Under the pieces are notes generated by a model that worked only from the letters and a program-made list of their open reading frames with translations, was not told where the DNA came from and made no database searches. From positions 186,001-250,000 of the forward strand of contig NZ_JACEHE010000006.1 of NCBI RefSeq assembly GCF_013778455.1: a stretch of 64,000 nt of DNA. Direction: 5' to 3'. This document shows positions 25,979 through 34,204 of the stretch, one piece after another. Both the position numbers and the translations under genes were made by a program. The stretch is from Streptomyces himalayensis subsp. himalayensis (GTDB lineage Bacteria; Actinomycetota; Actinomycetes; Streptomycetales; Streptomycetaceae). Every line of letters starts with the position of its first letter. Within the stretch, counting starts at the first letter, position 1.

Positions 25979-26314
25979 CTAGCGGCCGCCGGACCGGTGG
26001 GTGTCGGCCCTCCCGCGTTCGTAGCGGCGGACGCGCCGGTAGCCGATGAGCTCGCCCTGTGGATCGAGATCCACCTCGTAGCTCGCCATCAGGCTCATCG
26101 TGTCGGGCACCCGTTCGAGTTCGAGCACCTCGACGTCCAGTTTCCAGCCGTCGTCGGTCCGCTCGAAGGACGAGACGGACTCGGCGCTCATACCCGTGAG
26201 CTCCTCCAGCTGGGCGCGTGCGTTGCGCAGCACCACCATCGGGCCAGGCAGGTCGTCCGCCGCTGCGGGCTGTTCTCTTTGTCGTCTGTGTTCTCTGTTC
26301 GGTGTGTTCCCCAT
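25979..26314 (-). CDS. gvpO: Gas vesicle protein GvpO
   Basis: 111 residues from the ATG at 26314, with GGAGGTGGCC immediately upstream; a longer frame to 26782 crosses a pseudogene and is rejected. The conserved part is [41 protein letters not shown] followed by [28 protein letters not shown], the GvpO signature. It is the first gene of the cluster, so the operon promoter probably lies in 26315-26460, where no clear hexamers are seen. Confidence 0.92.
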   Translation of the reverse strand: MGNTPNREHRRQREQPAAADDLPGPMVVLRNARAQLEELTGMSAESVSSFERTDDGWKLDVEVLELERVPDTMSLMASYEVDLDPQGELIGYRRVRRYERGRADTHRSGGR

Positions 26315-26462
26315 GGCCACCTCCTCGCCCGAGTGGCCAGTGGGGATTGGTCCAAACCTCGACGGCATCAAGGCGTCAAGGCGTGGCGGCGTGCTCAGCC
26401 GCGGTGCGCGTCGAGCCTGCGCCGGGCCGGGCCGAGCACACACCCGCGCCGTGGCAGTCCGG

Positions 26463-26502
26463 CTGGGGGCACCTCCCACGCCCTTAAGGCAGTGGGGGAG
26501 GG
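26463..26502. repeat. Palindromic intergenic repeat, copy B
   Basis: CTGGGGGCACCTCCCACGCC-CTTAAGG-CAGTGGGGGAG; same family as copies at 1424, 55564, 63611 and 63646. It supplies the stop codon of the LigD-fragment pseudogene. Confidence 0.75.
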
Positions 26503-26803
26503 TCGGTACGGTCGGTACGAGCCTGCTCCGCGGCGTCCTTGATCGTCCAGTGGCGGGCGTCGACGGCCGGATCGTCGAGCTGACTCCAGGCGAGGGGCAC
26601 GGCCACGGGTGCGCCGGGCCGGGCACGGACGGTGTAGGGCACGACAGCGGTCTGGGACCACGGGATCCCGTGGTCATCAGGGCCGACGGCAGCCTCAGCT
26701 CGTCGAGCAGTCCGCCGAGCAGCCGCGCTCCCTCGCGTACCGGCTCGAAGTCGTCCTGCGGAGGGTCCAGGTCGAAGACCATGCGGTCCGGCCGGTCGAT
26801 ACG
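26484..26803 (-). pseudogene. Remnant of a LigD-type DNA primase/polymerase domain
   Basis: On the minus strand an open stretch encodes DRPDRMVFDLDPPQDDFEPV, then LLGGLLDELRLPSALMTTGSRG, the catalytic part of bacterial LigD polymerase domains (the DxD metal motif is intact). At about 26655 the frame breaks and continues in another frame as QTAVVPYTVRARPGAPVAVP and AWSQLDDPAVDARHWTIKD, the family's C-terminal end. Family comparison suggests that ~50-60 residues were lost at the junction, and the N-terminal third is also missing. The stop codon lies inside a palindromic repeat. A decayed NHEJ polymerase gene. Confidence 0.8.
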
Positions 26804-26994
26804 GCCCCCCGTGTGTCGCTCACAGGAGTCTCTCCCTCCACAGTTCTGGCCCGTCCGGGGATTTCAGGCCGTCCGGGGATCTCAGCCCGTCCAGCCCTTG
26901 AGGACGAGCCCGCAGGGCGATCAGCGGGGGGCGGAGCCACACCACGCGGTTGGAGCCGCATATCGATACAGGCGGCAACGGGTGGGTTCGGGGA

Positions 26995-28851
26995 CTACCT
27001 CACCACGGCCTGCTCCACGAGCAGCCGCACAGCCGCCGCGATCGACTCCGCATCGATGCCCGCGGCATGCAGCTGCTCCTCCGGAGCAGCAGACCCCGGC
27101 ATCGTGCGAACAGCGAGCCGCACCACCCTCGGCACCGGCCCCCCGTCCACGAACGCATCCATGACCGCGTCCCCGAGGCCGCCCTCCGGCCGGTGGTCCT
27201 CGACGGTGAGCAGGCATCCGGTGCGCTCGGCGGCGGTCCGCAGCGTGCGCCGGTCGACGGGCTTGACCGAGTACAGGTCGATGACCCGCACCGGAATCCC
27301 CTCCCGCTCCAGCAGCCGGGAGGCCGCCAGCGCCTCGTGGACGGTCACCCCGGCCGCGACGACCGTCAGCCGGTCCGCATCGGACATCCGCAGCACCTTG
27401 CTGCCTCCCACCGGGAACTCCTCGCCGGGCCCGTAGAGGACGGGCATCTCGCCCCGGCTCGTACGGAGATAACTGATCCCGCGCTGCTCGGCCATCGCCG
27501 CGACGAGATGTGCGGTCTGGTTGGCGTCACAGGGGTACAGCACGGTGGAGTCGTGGACGGCGCGGAATATCGCGAGGTCCTCGAGACCCATCTGCGAGGG
27601 CCCGTCCGCTCCGATGGCGACCCCGGCGTGCGACCCGGCCAGATTGATGTCGGCGCCGCTGATCGAGGCCATTCGGATGAAGTCGTACGCGCGCGTGAAG
27701 AACGCCGCGAACGTCGACGCGTACGGCACCCAGCCACGCGCCGCCAGCCCCACCGCGGCGGCGACCATCTGCTGTTCGGCGATGTAGCACTCGAAGAACC
27801 GCTCGGGGTGCTCCTTGGCGAAGAACTCTGAGCGCGTGGAGTCGCTCACCTCGCCGTCCAGCGCCACCACGTCGTCGCGGGCCGTGCCGAGCGCGGCGAG
27901 GGCCTGCCCGTAGGCGTCGCGGGTGGCCACCTTGTCGCCGGTCTCGAAGCGCGGCAGTTCGAGGTGGCCGCTGCGGACGGCGTGCAACATCCGTGCGGCG
28001 GGCGGCGATTGGACCTCCACGCGCACGTCGTGCACCCCGCCGAGCTCCTCGATGGCCTCCTCGGCGTCCGGCAGCGGCTTGCCGTGCAGCCCCTCCCGGT
28101 TCTGGACGGACTCGACGCCCTTGCCCTTCACCGTGCGGGCGAGGATCGCGGTGGGCTGCCCCAGGGTCGAGCGGGCCTCGGCATACGCGCGGTCGATGTC
28201 GTCGACGTCGTGGCCGTCGACCTTGATCGTGTGCCAGCCGAAGGCCTGGAACCGGCGTGCGTAGGCGTCCAGGTCCCATCCGTGGCGCGTCGGGCCGCGC
28301 TGGCCGAGCCGGTTGACGTCGACGATCGCGGTGAGGTTGTCCAGGTGCTCGCACCCGGCGTGCTCGGCCGCCTCCCAGACGGAGCCCTCGGTGAGTTCGC
28401 TGTCGCCGCACAGCACCCACACCCGGTAGCCGATCCGTTCGAGCCGCTTGCCGGACAGCGCCATGCCGACGCCGACGGGCAGACCCTGCCCGAGGGACCC
28501 GGTGGCCACCTCGACCCACGGCAGCCGCCGCGGCGTCGGATGCCCCTCGAGGCGGCTGCCGAGCCGGCGGTAGGTGAGCAGTTCCGTCTCGTTGATCGCC
28601 CCGGCGGCCTTGTACGCGGAGTACAGCAGGGGCGAGGCGTGGCCCTTGGACAGGATGAAGCGGTCGTTGCCGGGGTGTTCGGGGCGCTCGAAGTCGTAGC
28701 GGAGGTGGTGGGCCAGCAGGACGGCCATCAGGTCGGCGGCGGACATCGACGAGGTGGGATGGCCGGAGCCCGCCGCGGCGGCCGCGCGCACCGAGTCGAC
28801 GCGCAACTGCCGGGCGAGCGCGGTGAGTTCACCCGTCTTGGTGGCGGTCAT
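26995..28851 (-). CDS. Transketolase-like thiamine-diphosphate enzyme
   Basis: 618 residues from the ATG at 28851, with GGAGGACTC upstream; it overlaps the NDH-2 stop. N-terminal: SGHPTSSMSAADLMAVLLAHHL, then GHASPLLYSAYKAAG. ThDP motif: GDSELTEGSVWEAAEHAG ... TAIVDVNRLGQ. Pyrimidine domain: ECYIAEQQMVAAAVGLAARGW, then GPSQMGLEDLA, and a C-terminal LLTVEDHRPEGGLGDAV. This is a single-chain transketolase of the pentose phosphate type, somewhat shorter than the ~690-residue housekeeping enzymes, so probably a secondary paralogue. Confidence 0.88.
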   Translation of the reverse strand: MTATKTGELTALARQLRVDSVRAAAAAGSGHPTSSMSAADLMAVLLAHHLRYDFERPEHPGNDRFILSKGHASPLLYSAYKAAGAINETELLTYRRLGSRLEGHPTPRRLPWVEVATGSLGQGLPVGVGMALSGKRLERIGYRVWVLCGDSELTEGSVWEAAEHAGCEHLDNLTAIVDVNRLGQRGPTRHGWDLDAYARRFQAFGWHTIKVDGHDVDDIDRAYAEARSTLGQPTAILARTVKGKGVESVQNREGLHGKPLPDAEEAIEELGGVHDVRVEVQSPPAARMLHAVRSGHLELPRFETGDKVATRDAYGQALAALGTARDDVVALDGEVSDSTRSEFFAKEHPERFFECYIAEQQMVAAAVGLAARGWVPYASTFAAFFTRAYDFIRMASISGADINLAGSHAGVAIGADGPSQMGLEDLAIFRAVHDSTVLYPCDANQTAHLVAAMAEQRGISYLRTSRGEMPVLYGPGEEFPVGGSKVLRMSDADRLTVVAAGVTVHEALAASRLLEREGIPVRVIDLYSVKPVDRRTLRTAAERTGCLLTVEDHRPEGGLGDAVMDAFVDGGPVPRVVRLAVRTMPGSAAPEEQLHAAGIDAESIAAAVRLLVEQAVVR

Positions 28852-30173
28852 CGCGAGTCCTCCCTGGGGGCTCCGGACATGCGGGCGAGTTCGGGCGACG
28901 CGGTGTCGAGCGGCACCGCCCAGGAGCGCACCAGGCCGAGTTGCACCGCTTGGCGCGGCAGTACGGCGTCCAGCAGCCAGTCGGCGGCGACGCGGACGCG
29001 GTTGCCGGGCATCGCGGCCAGGTGGTAGCCGTGGGTGACGGCTCCGGCGAGCGGGCCGGACAGCGGCACGCCGAAGGGGTTGGCGGCGGCCTTGACTCCA
29101 CCGAGGTCGACGGTGAAGCCCACGGGGCGGTGCCGGTACGCACGCCGCTCGCCGAACCCGAGCGAGGCGGCGACGTTGCGGGCGGCGACCTTGCCCTGCC
29201 GCCAGGCGTGCTGCCCGGTCATCGTCGTGTACTGCCCGGGGTTGTACAGATCGGGCACGGCGGCCGCGTCGCCGCACGCGAACACGTCGGGGTGCCCCGG
29301 CACGTTGAGGAACGGGTCGACGAGCAGCCGCCCGCGCTCCAGCGGCCTCCCGAGGTCGCCGACGAGCGGGTCGGGCCGTACGCCCACGCACCAGACGAGG
29401 GTGCGGGTGTCCACGAACTGGCCGTCGTCGAGCAGGACCCCGTCCCGCGTGGCCTCCTTCACGGACGTCCGGGTGCGTACGCCGACGCCGCGGCCGCGCA
29501 GCACGCGGTCGGCGGTGTCGGACAGCCGGCGGTCGAGCTCCGGCAGCACGCGGGGCGCGATGTCGAGCAGCATCCAGTGTGGCCGTATGCCCTTGCGCAG
29601 CGCATGCTTGCGCACCAGTTCGTCGGTGAACAGCTGCCCGTGCGCGGCGACCTCGGTGCCGGTGTAGCCGGCGCCGACCACGACGAAGGTGCTGCGGGCG
29701 CGGCATGTCTCGGGGTCCGGGGCGATCGCGGCCAGCTCTATCTGGCGGGTGACGTGGTCGCGCAGGTACAGCGCCTCGGGCAGTCCGCGGAAGCCGTGTG
29801 CGTGCTCGGCGACACCGGGGACGGGCAGCAGCTTGTTGACACTGCCGACGGCGAGTACGAGCCGGTCGTACGACAGCTCGCCCCGATCGCCCTCCGGGCC
29901 CTGGTAGCGGACGGTGCGCCGGTCCAGGTCGATGTCGTCGGCCTCGCCGAGCACGAGTCGTACGTGCGGCAGGGTGCCGGACAGCGAGACGGTGACCCGG
30001 CGCGGTTCGAGGACGCCGGCGGCGACCTGGGGCAGCAGCGGCAGATACAGGAAGTAGTCGGTCGGGTTGAGCAGCGTGATGTCCGCCTTGCCGCGGCTGA
30101 GGCGGGACAGGGTGCGGGCGGTCCGGTAGCCGGCGAAACCGGCTCCGACGATCACGATTCGGGATCGGCTCAC
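28848..30173 (-). CDS. Type II NADH dehydrogenase-like FAD oxidoreductase
   Basis: 441 residues from a GTG with GGAGGCCC upstream. The FAD-binding RIVIVGAGFAGYRTARTL opens the protein. Further features are DYFLYLPLLPQVAAG, LVLAVGSVNK, a second nucleotide-binding FVVVGAGYTGTEVAA, and TRTLVWCVGVRPDPL with DVFACGDAAAVPDL. This matches NDH-2/pyridine nucleotide-disulfide oxidoreductases; the C-terminal LAAMPGNRVRVAADWLLDAVL may form the membrane-contacting helix. Function: electron transfer from NADH to quinone without proton pumping. Translationally coupled to the transketolase. Confidence 0.88.
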   Translation of the reverse strand: MSRSRIVIVGAGFAGYRTARTLSRLSRGKADITLLNPTDYFLYLPLLPQVAAGVLEPRRVTVSLSGTLPHVRLVLGEADDIDLDRRTVRYQGPEGDRGELSYDRLVLAVGSVNKLLPVPGVAEHAHGFRGLPEALYLRDHVTRQIELAAIAPDPETCRARSTFVVVGAGYTGTEVAAHGQLFTDELVRKHALRKGIRPHWMLLDIAPRVLPELDRRLSDTADRVLRGRGVGVRTRTSVKEATRDGVLLDDGQFVDTRTLVWCVGVRPDPLVGDLGRPLERGRLLVDPFLNVPGHPDVFACGDAAAVPDLYNPGQYTTMTGQHAWRQGKVAARNVAASLGFGERRAYRHRPVGFTVDLGGVKAAANPFGVPLSGPLAGAVTHGYHLAAMPGNRVRVAADWLLDAVLPRQAVQLGLVRSWAVPLDTASPELARMSGAPREDSR

Positions 30174-30512
30174 GAGGGCCTCCGGAACGGTCGGGAAGGG
30201 GTGGCGGGTCGCCTGGCGGGCGCGGCCGGCGGTTCCGGCGGGTACGGCCGTCGACTACGGGGGACGCCCGCCACGGGGCTACGACGGCCAGGGGCCGTCG
30301 ACCGCAGCGCTTCCCGCGTCCCCCCGCAGGGGTTCGGCAAACGTCGCGGGCCCGCCACGGCCACCGTTTCAGCCCGAGCCGCCACGGCCACCGTCTCCGC
30401 CCCTGCCGCCCCTGCCGCCGTCTCCTTCCGCGCCGCCGCGCCCCGGGTTTCCGTCCATGCCGCCGTGGTTACCCGGGATGCGACCTCGAACCGCCCTTCC
30501 GGAGGTGACGCC
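30174..30512. other. 339-bp divergent intergenic region
   Basis: This lies between the divergent NDH-2 and LLM genes. It carries the two ribosome sites and a partially duplicated GCCGCCACGGCCACCGT element (around 30352 and 30380). No gene is supported. Confidence 0.5.
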
Positions 30513-31472
30513 ATGGCCGAGTACGGCTACTTCATGGCAGCGGAGGAATTCGGCCCGGCAGCCCTCGTGGAGCAGGCGCGGATGGCCGAGCAGGCTGGAT
30601 TCCAGTCGCTGTGGATCTCCGACCACTACCACCCGTGGAACGACGCACAGGGGCAGAGCCCCTTCGTCTGGTCGGTGATCGGCGCGCTGGCCGAGGCGGT
30701 CTCGCTGCCCGTCGAGACGGCGGTCACCTGCCCCACGATGCGGATCCACCCGGCGGTCGTCGCCCAGGCCGCGGCGACGAGCGCGGTCATGACGGGCGGT
30801 AACTTCCGGCTGGGCGTCGGCAGCGGCGAGGCGCTCAACGAGCACATCATCGGCGCCGCATGGCCTCCGGCCCACAAACGCCTGGAGATGCTCGAAGAGG
30901 CGATCCTCGTCATGCGCGAGCTCTTCGAGGGCAAGTGGGTCAACCACTACGGCAAGCACTACACCGTGGAGAACGCACGCCTGTACACCGTGCCCGACGA
31001 GCCCGTACCCATCGACGTCTCCGGCTTCGGCCCCCAGGCCACGGCCCTCGCGGCACGGGTGGCCGACGGCTACATCACGATGACACCCGACGAGTCGATG
31101 GTGTCCCAGTTCCGCAAGGGCGGCGGGGGAGCCAAGCCGGTGCTCGGCGGTACGAAGGTGTGCTACGGCACTGACCGGGACGCCGCGGTCGCCACGGTGC
31201 GCCGGCTCTGGTCGAACCAGCTGCTGCCCGGCGAGATGGGCCAGGTGCTGCCCAGCCCGCGCCACTTCGAGCAGCTGGAGCCGCTGATCACCGACGAGAT
31301 GGTCGCGGAGAACGTGGTGTGCGGCGACGACGTCGAGCAGCACGTCCGGGCGCTGCTGGCCTTCGAGGAGGCAGGGTTCGACCGCATCTACGTCAACCAG
31401 ATCGGCCCCGACCAGCAGGCGTTCTTCGACTTCTACCGCACGAAGGTGCTGCCGCAACTGCAGCGGGGGTGA
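30513..31472 (+). CDS. F420-dependent LLM-class oxidoreductase (TIGR03557-like)
   Basis: 319 residues from the ATG with GGAGGTGACG upstream. It has the luciferase-like TIM-barrel pattern of F420-dependent glucose-6-phosphate-dehydrogenase relatives: MAEYGYFMAAEEFGPAALVE, FQSLWISDHYHPWN, LPVETAVTCPTMRIHPAVVAQAAAT, LGVGSGEALNEHI and a C-terminal FDRIYVNQIGPDQQAFFDFY. The cofactor is predicted to be F420. Substrate not deducible. Confidence 0.88.
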   Translation: MAEYGYFMAAEEFGPAALVEQARMAEQAGFQSLWISDHYHPWNDAQGQSPFVWSVIGALAEAVSLPVETAVTCPTMRIHPAVVAQAAATSAVMTGGNFRLGVGSGEALNEHIIGAAWPPAHKRLEMLEEAILVMRELFEGKWVNHYGKHYTVENARLYTVPDEPVPIDVSGFGPQATALAARVADGYITMTPDESMVSQFRKGGGGAKPVLGGTKVCYGTDRDAAVATVRRLWSNQLLPGEMGQVLPSPRHFEQLEPLITDEMVAENVVCGDDVEQHVRALLAFEEAGFDRIYVNQIGPDQQAFFDFYRTKVLPQLQRG

Positions 31473-31568
31473 GCGTCCCCCCGGCCCCGTGACCCGGCTC
31501 GCCGGCGGTCCCGCCTGCCTGAGACGATGGCGGCGGCGATCAACCCTGTCTGCCGAGCGGAGTCATCC

Positions 31569-31934
31569 ATGGTCCGAGACCTGCGCAACGTACGCATCCT
31601 GTCAGGCGACGACGCTCCGACGCCGCTCACGGACGAGGACTACCGGACACCCACGGACGAGGACTACCGGACACCGTTCACGCCCGACGAGGAACACCGG
31701 TTCCGGGTCAACCTCGTGCAGCACATGGCCCAGGAGCTGGCCGAAAAGGGGTGGGCGCGCTTCCCCGCGTACAGCCCGGAGGAGCGCATCCGGCTGTACG
31801 CCCTCGCTCCCGCGCTCGGCGAGCACTTCGGCCGCCCGGTGACGGCCGAACCGGAGGACATCACGAGGGTGCGCTTCGCGTTCGGCGATCTGCCGCTGAG
31901 GCCCGGCGCGGTCACTGACACGCCCGGCGTCTGA
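31569..31934 (+). CDS. Small conserved hypothetical protein with duplicated TDEDYRTP
   Basis: 121 residues; ATG with GGAG seven bases upstream. No family recognised. A 24-bp in-frame duplication (31629-31675) doubles TDEDYRTP. The rest, RFRVNLVQHMAQELAEKGWARF ... YALAPALGEHFGRPV, looks like a compact soluble domain. Confidence 0.6.
   Translation: MVRDLRNVRILSGDDAPTPLTDEDYRTPTDEDYRTPFTPDEEHRFRVNLVQHMAQELAEKGWARFPAYSPEERIRLYALAPALGEHFGRPVTAEPEDITRVRFAFGDLPLRPGAVTDTPGV
31629..31675 (+). repeat. 24-bp in-frame duplication
   Basis: ACGGACGAGGACTACCGGAC... occurs twice in tandem within the 31569 gene. Confidence 0.9.
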
Positions 31935-31980
31935 GGCGGCTCGTACCTGCTTGTTGTCAGCGGCAGCGGCTACGTGGCTG

Positions 31981-33057
31981 TCAGCGGCGCAGCGTGATCC
32001 GCGGCAGCGAGAACCGCGTGGGGCGCGTCGGGCGGGTCAGCCTCGTGAACCGGCGTCCTGCCAGCGCCGCCGCAGCAGCGGCCGCAGTCGCGGTCACGCC
32101 CAGGCCCACGCGGTCGCGGTTGCGGGAGAACCACTCCTGCACATCGCCCGGCTGGGCCTCGGCGTCGAACCGTCCGTGCGCCCCGTAGTCGTGGCCGTGC
32201 GGCCCGTCGGCGGGGGCCCACAGGTTGGCCGTCTCGGGCGGTGGGAGGCCCGGGGTCTGCTGCGCGTCGTACGCGGTGCGGGCCAGGTAGCGCTCCACCA
32301 TGCCTGGTGCGACCGCGTTCGCGACGAGGGCGGCGGCGGTGGAGCCGCCCACCCAGTACTCGCGGCGCCGCGGATGCACGGCCGCGTGGACGATGGCGCG
32401 GGCGGCCACTTCGGGCTGGTAGATGGGGGCGACGGGCCGCGCACGGCCCGGCAGCCGGTCCAGCACCCAGTCGAACTGGGGAGTATTGACGGCGGGGAGC
32501 TGCACCATCGTGGTGCGTACCTTGCTGCCCTGGTGCAGAAGTTCGCAGCGCAGTGACTCGTTGAAGCCCTGGATGGCGTGCTTGGCACCGCAGTACGCGG
32601 TCTGGAGCGGGATGCCGCGATAGGCGAGCGCGGAGCCGACCTGGACGATCGTGCCGCGATCGCGCGGCAGCATATGGCGCAGGGCGGCCCGTGTGCCGGA
32701 CACGTACCCGAGATACGTCACTTCCGTGACCCGGCGGAACTCGTCCGCGCTGATCTCCATGAAGGGCGCGAACACGCCTGCGAACGCGTTGTTGACCCAG
32801 ACGTCGATGGGCCCCAGCGTCTCCTCGACCTGCTCCGCGGCGTCCTCAACGGCCTTGGGGTCGGCCATGTCGACGGGCACGACGAGCGCTTCGCCGCCCG
32901 CGCGCTGCACCTCGTCGGCAGCCGCCGCGAGCCCGTCCCGGCCGCGGGCCAGCAGCGCGACGCGGTCACCACGGGCGGCGAAGGCACGGGCGGTGGCCCG
33001 GCCGACGCCCGCGCTGGCGCCGGTCACCACGACGGTCCTGCGGCTGCCGAACCTCAT
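31981..33057 (-). CDS. Short-chain dehydrogenase/reductase with basic C-terminal extension
   Basis: 358 residues. SDR motifs: TVVVTGASAGVGRATARAFA (TGxxxGxG), DVWVNNAFAG (NNAG-like), a Ser in IVQVGSALAYRG, and AYCGAKHAIQG (YxxxK). After the ~250-residue core a ~100-residue extension ends in a hydrophobic alanine-rich segment and a RFTRLTRPTRPTRFSLPR repeat, suggesting membrane association. Lies directly downstream of the small membrane-protein gene at 33064-33558. Confidence 0.88.
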   Translation of the reverse strand: MRFGSRRTVVVTGASAGVGRATARAFAARGDRVALLARGRDGLAAAADEVQRAGGEALVVPVDMADPKAVEDAAEQVEETLGPIDVWVNNAFAGVFAPFMEISADEFRRVTEVTYLGYVSGTRAALRHMLPRDRGTIVQVGSALAYRGIPLQTAYCGAKHAIQGFNESLRCELLHQGSKVRTTMVQLPAVNTPQFDWVLDRLPGRARPVAPIYQPEVAARAIVHAAVHPRRREYWVGGSTAAALVANAVAPGMVERYLARTAYDAQQTPGLPPPETANLWAPADGPHGHDYGAHGRFDAEAQPGDVQEWFSRNRDRVGLGVTATAAAAAAALAGRRFTRLTRPTRPTRFSLPRITLRR

Positions 33058-33063
33058 GGCCCA

Positions 33064-33558
33064 CTACGCCCGGTGGTGCGGGGCCTCGGGCCCGGTCGCG
33101 CCGGTGCCCGGTGACGGCGGCACGGCGGGCGGCACCGGCGGCACCGGAGGCGCACCGGTACCCCCCGTGGGCGGCACGACCGGCACAGAGGGCACGCCGT
33201 AGGAGGTGCCGGGCGTCTCACCGGCGCGTTCGGCTTCGGCGAGGCGCTCGGGAGTGGCCTGGCCGGCCGAGGGGCGTGCCGTGTTGCGCAGCACGACGGC
33301 GGCGACGGCGAGCAGCGCGGCCGTGATCAGGGCGGCCGCCCAGCCGGGCAGGGCGAGGGCCAGGGCGAGTCCGACGGCCAGTGCGAGGGCGGCGCCCGCG
33401 TACAGCGCCGCGGCCCCGGACGCCGCATACAGCGCGGCAGTGCGGCGCCGCTTCCTGCTCTGCTCGCGCAGTTCGTCCCGCACGGTCTCGCGGGCGACCT
33501 GGGCGAGCTCGTCGACAAGACCCTTGTCCAGGTGTTCCAGATGATCCAAGCGGTTCAT
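33064..33558 (-). CDS. Phage-holin-superfamily-like small membrane protein
   Basis: 164 residues from ATG 33558; a GTG eight codons upstream is possible. An N-terminal charged helix (RLDHLEHLDKGLVDELAQVA) is followed by two transmembrane stretches (ALYAGAALALAVGLALALALP and AALITAALLAVAAVVLR) and a Pro/Gly-rich tail. This is the layout of actinobacterial 'phage holin family' (putative superfamily III) proteins, which are normal chromosomal membrane proteins and not evidence of a prophage. Confidence 0.7.
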   Translation of the reverse strand: MNRLDHLEHLDKGLVDELAQVARETVRDELREQSRKRRRTAALYAASGAAALYAGAALALAVGLALALALPGWAAALITAALLAVAAVVLRNTARPSAGQATPERLAEAERAGETPGTSYGVPSVPVVPPTGGTGAPPVPPVPPAVPPSPGTGATGPEAPHHRA

Positions 33559-33580
33559 GGCGCCCGGGTACCCGGGCGCC
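33559..33580. promoter_or_regulatory. Perfect 22-bp palindrome at a translation start
   Basis: GGCGCCCGGGTACCCGGGCGCC is fully self-complementary and abuts the ATG at 33558. It could be an operator or a start-blocking RNA stem. Confidence 0.6.
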
Positions 33581-33672
33581 ACCGTGTGTAACGCCGCGCA
33601 GACGGGTGCCCACCGGCGGACGATCGCCCGAATCGATCTCGCCCCCGGCCGGCCCCAACTAGGCTCACCCGT

Positions 33673-34026
33673 ATGGAGATCCTCGGAACAACTCTCCGTG
33701 TCTGCGTCGAGGACCTGGAGGCCTCGGTCCCCTTCTACGAGCGGATAGCGGGCAGCGAAGCCCTCCGTTTCGAGCGTGGGGGTGTGTCGGTCGCCGCGGT
33801 CGGGTGCTTTCTGCTGATGAGCGGCCCCGAGCAGGAACTCGAGGTACTGCGGAAGGTGTCAGCGACGATCGCGGTGAAGGACGTCGACGAGGCCGGCGAC
33901 GTGCTGAGCGCCTCGGGCGCCCGCATCCTCGCCGGCCCGCTCCGCACCCCGGCGGGCCGCAACCTGATAGCCCTGCACCCGGACGGGTCCGTCTTCGAGT
34001 ACGTGGACCGGCGCACCGTGATGTAA
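33673..34026 (+). CDS. VOC-family protein (glyoxalase/bleomycin-resistance fold)
   Basis: 117 residues. MEILGTTLRVCVEDLEASVPFYERIAG and LIALHPDGSVFEYVD are the paired beta-alpha-beta-beta-beta modules of the vicinal oxygen chelate fold. A TAGGCT hexamer ends six bases before the ATG and no Shine-Dalgarno is present, so a leaderless transcript is likely. Substrate unknown. Confidence 0.75.
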   Translation: MEILGTTLRVCVEDLEASVPFYERIAGSEALRFERGGVSVAAVGCFLLMSGPEQELEVLRKVSATIAVKDVDEAGDVLSASGARILAGPLRTPAGRNLIALHPDGSVFEYVDRRTVM

Positions 34027-34204
34027 GCCCGCGATGCAGCCCCTGGGGAGCGCCCGGGGCCGTGCGCGGCCGAACCCGGAGCACTCTCACGACGGCCGCG
34101 CAAAACCCATGTGACCCCGCCGCCCAAGCCCCGTATCGTCGACGCGCTTCCTGGTGGAAGCCCCGGCTCGGCCGGGACCAGGACCATGACGTGGAGGATT
34201 CAGG

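Noticed and set aside
26995..29706. 903-codon frame suggesting a giant transketolase
   Set aside because: The first ~285 codons are out-of-frame antisense-like sequence over NDH-2; the real start is the ATG at 28851 with a ribosome site.
28941..31472. 843-codon frame around the LLM oxidoreductase
   Set aside because: Residues before MAEYGYF are antisense to NDH-2; the ATG at 30513 has GGAGGTGACG.
33064..33558. Phage holin or prophage remnant
   Set aside because: The family is ordinary in actinobacterial chromosomes; no phage structural, lysis or integrase genes are nearby.
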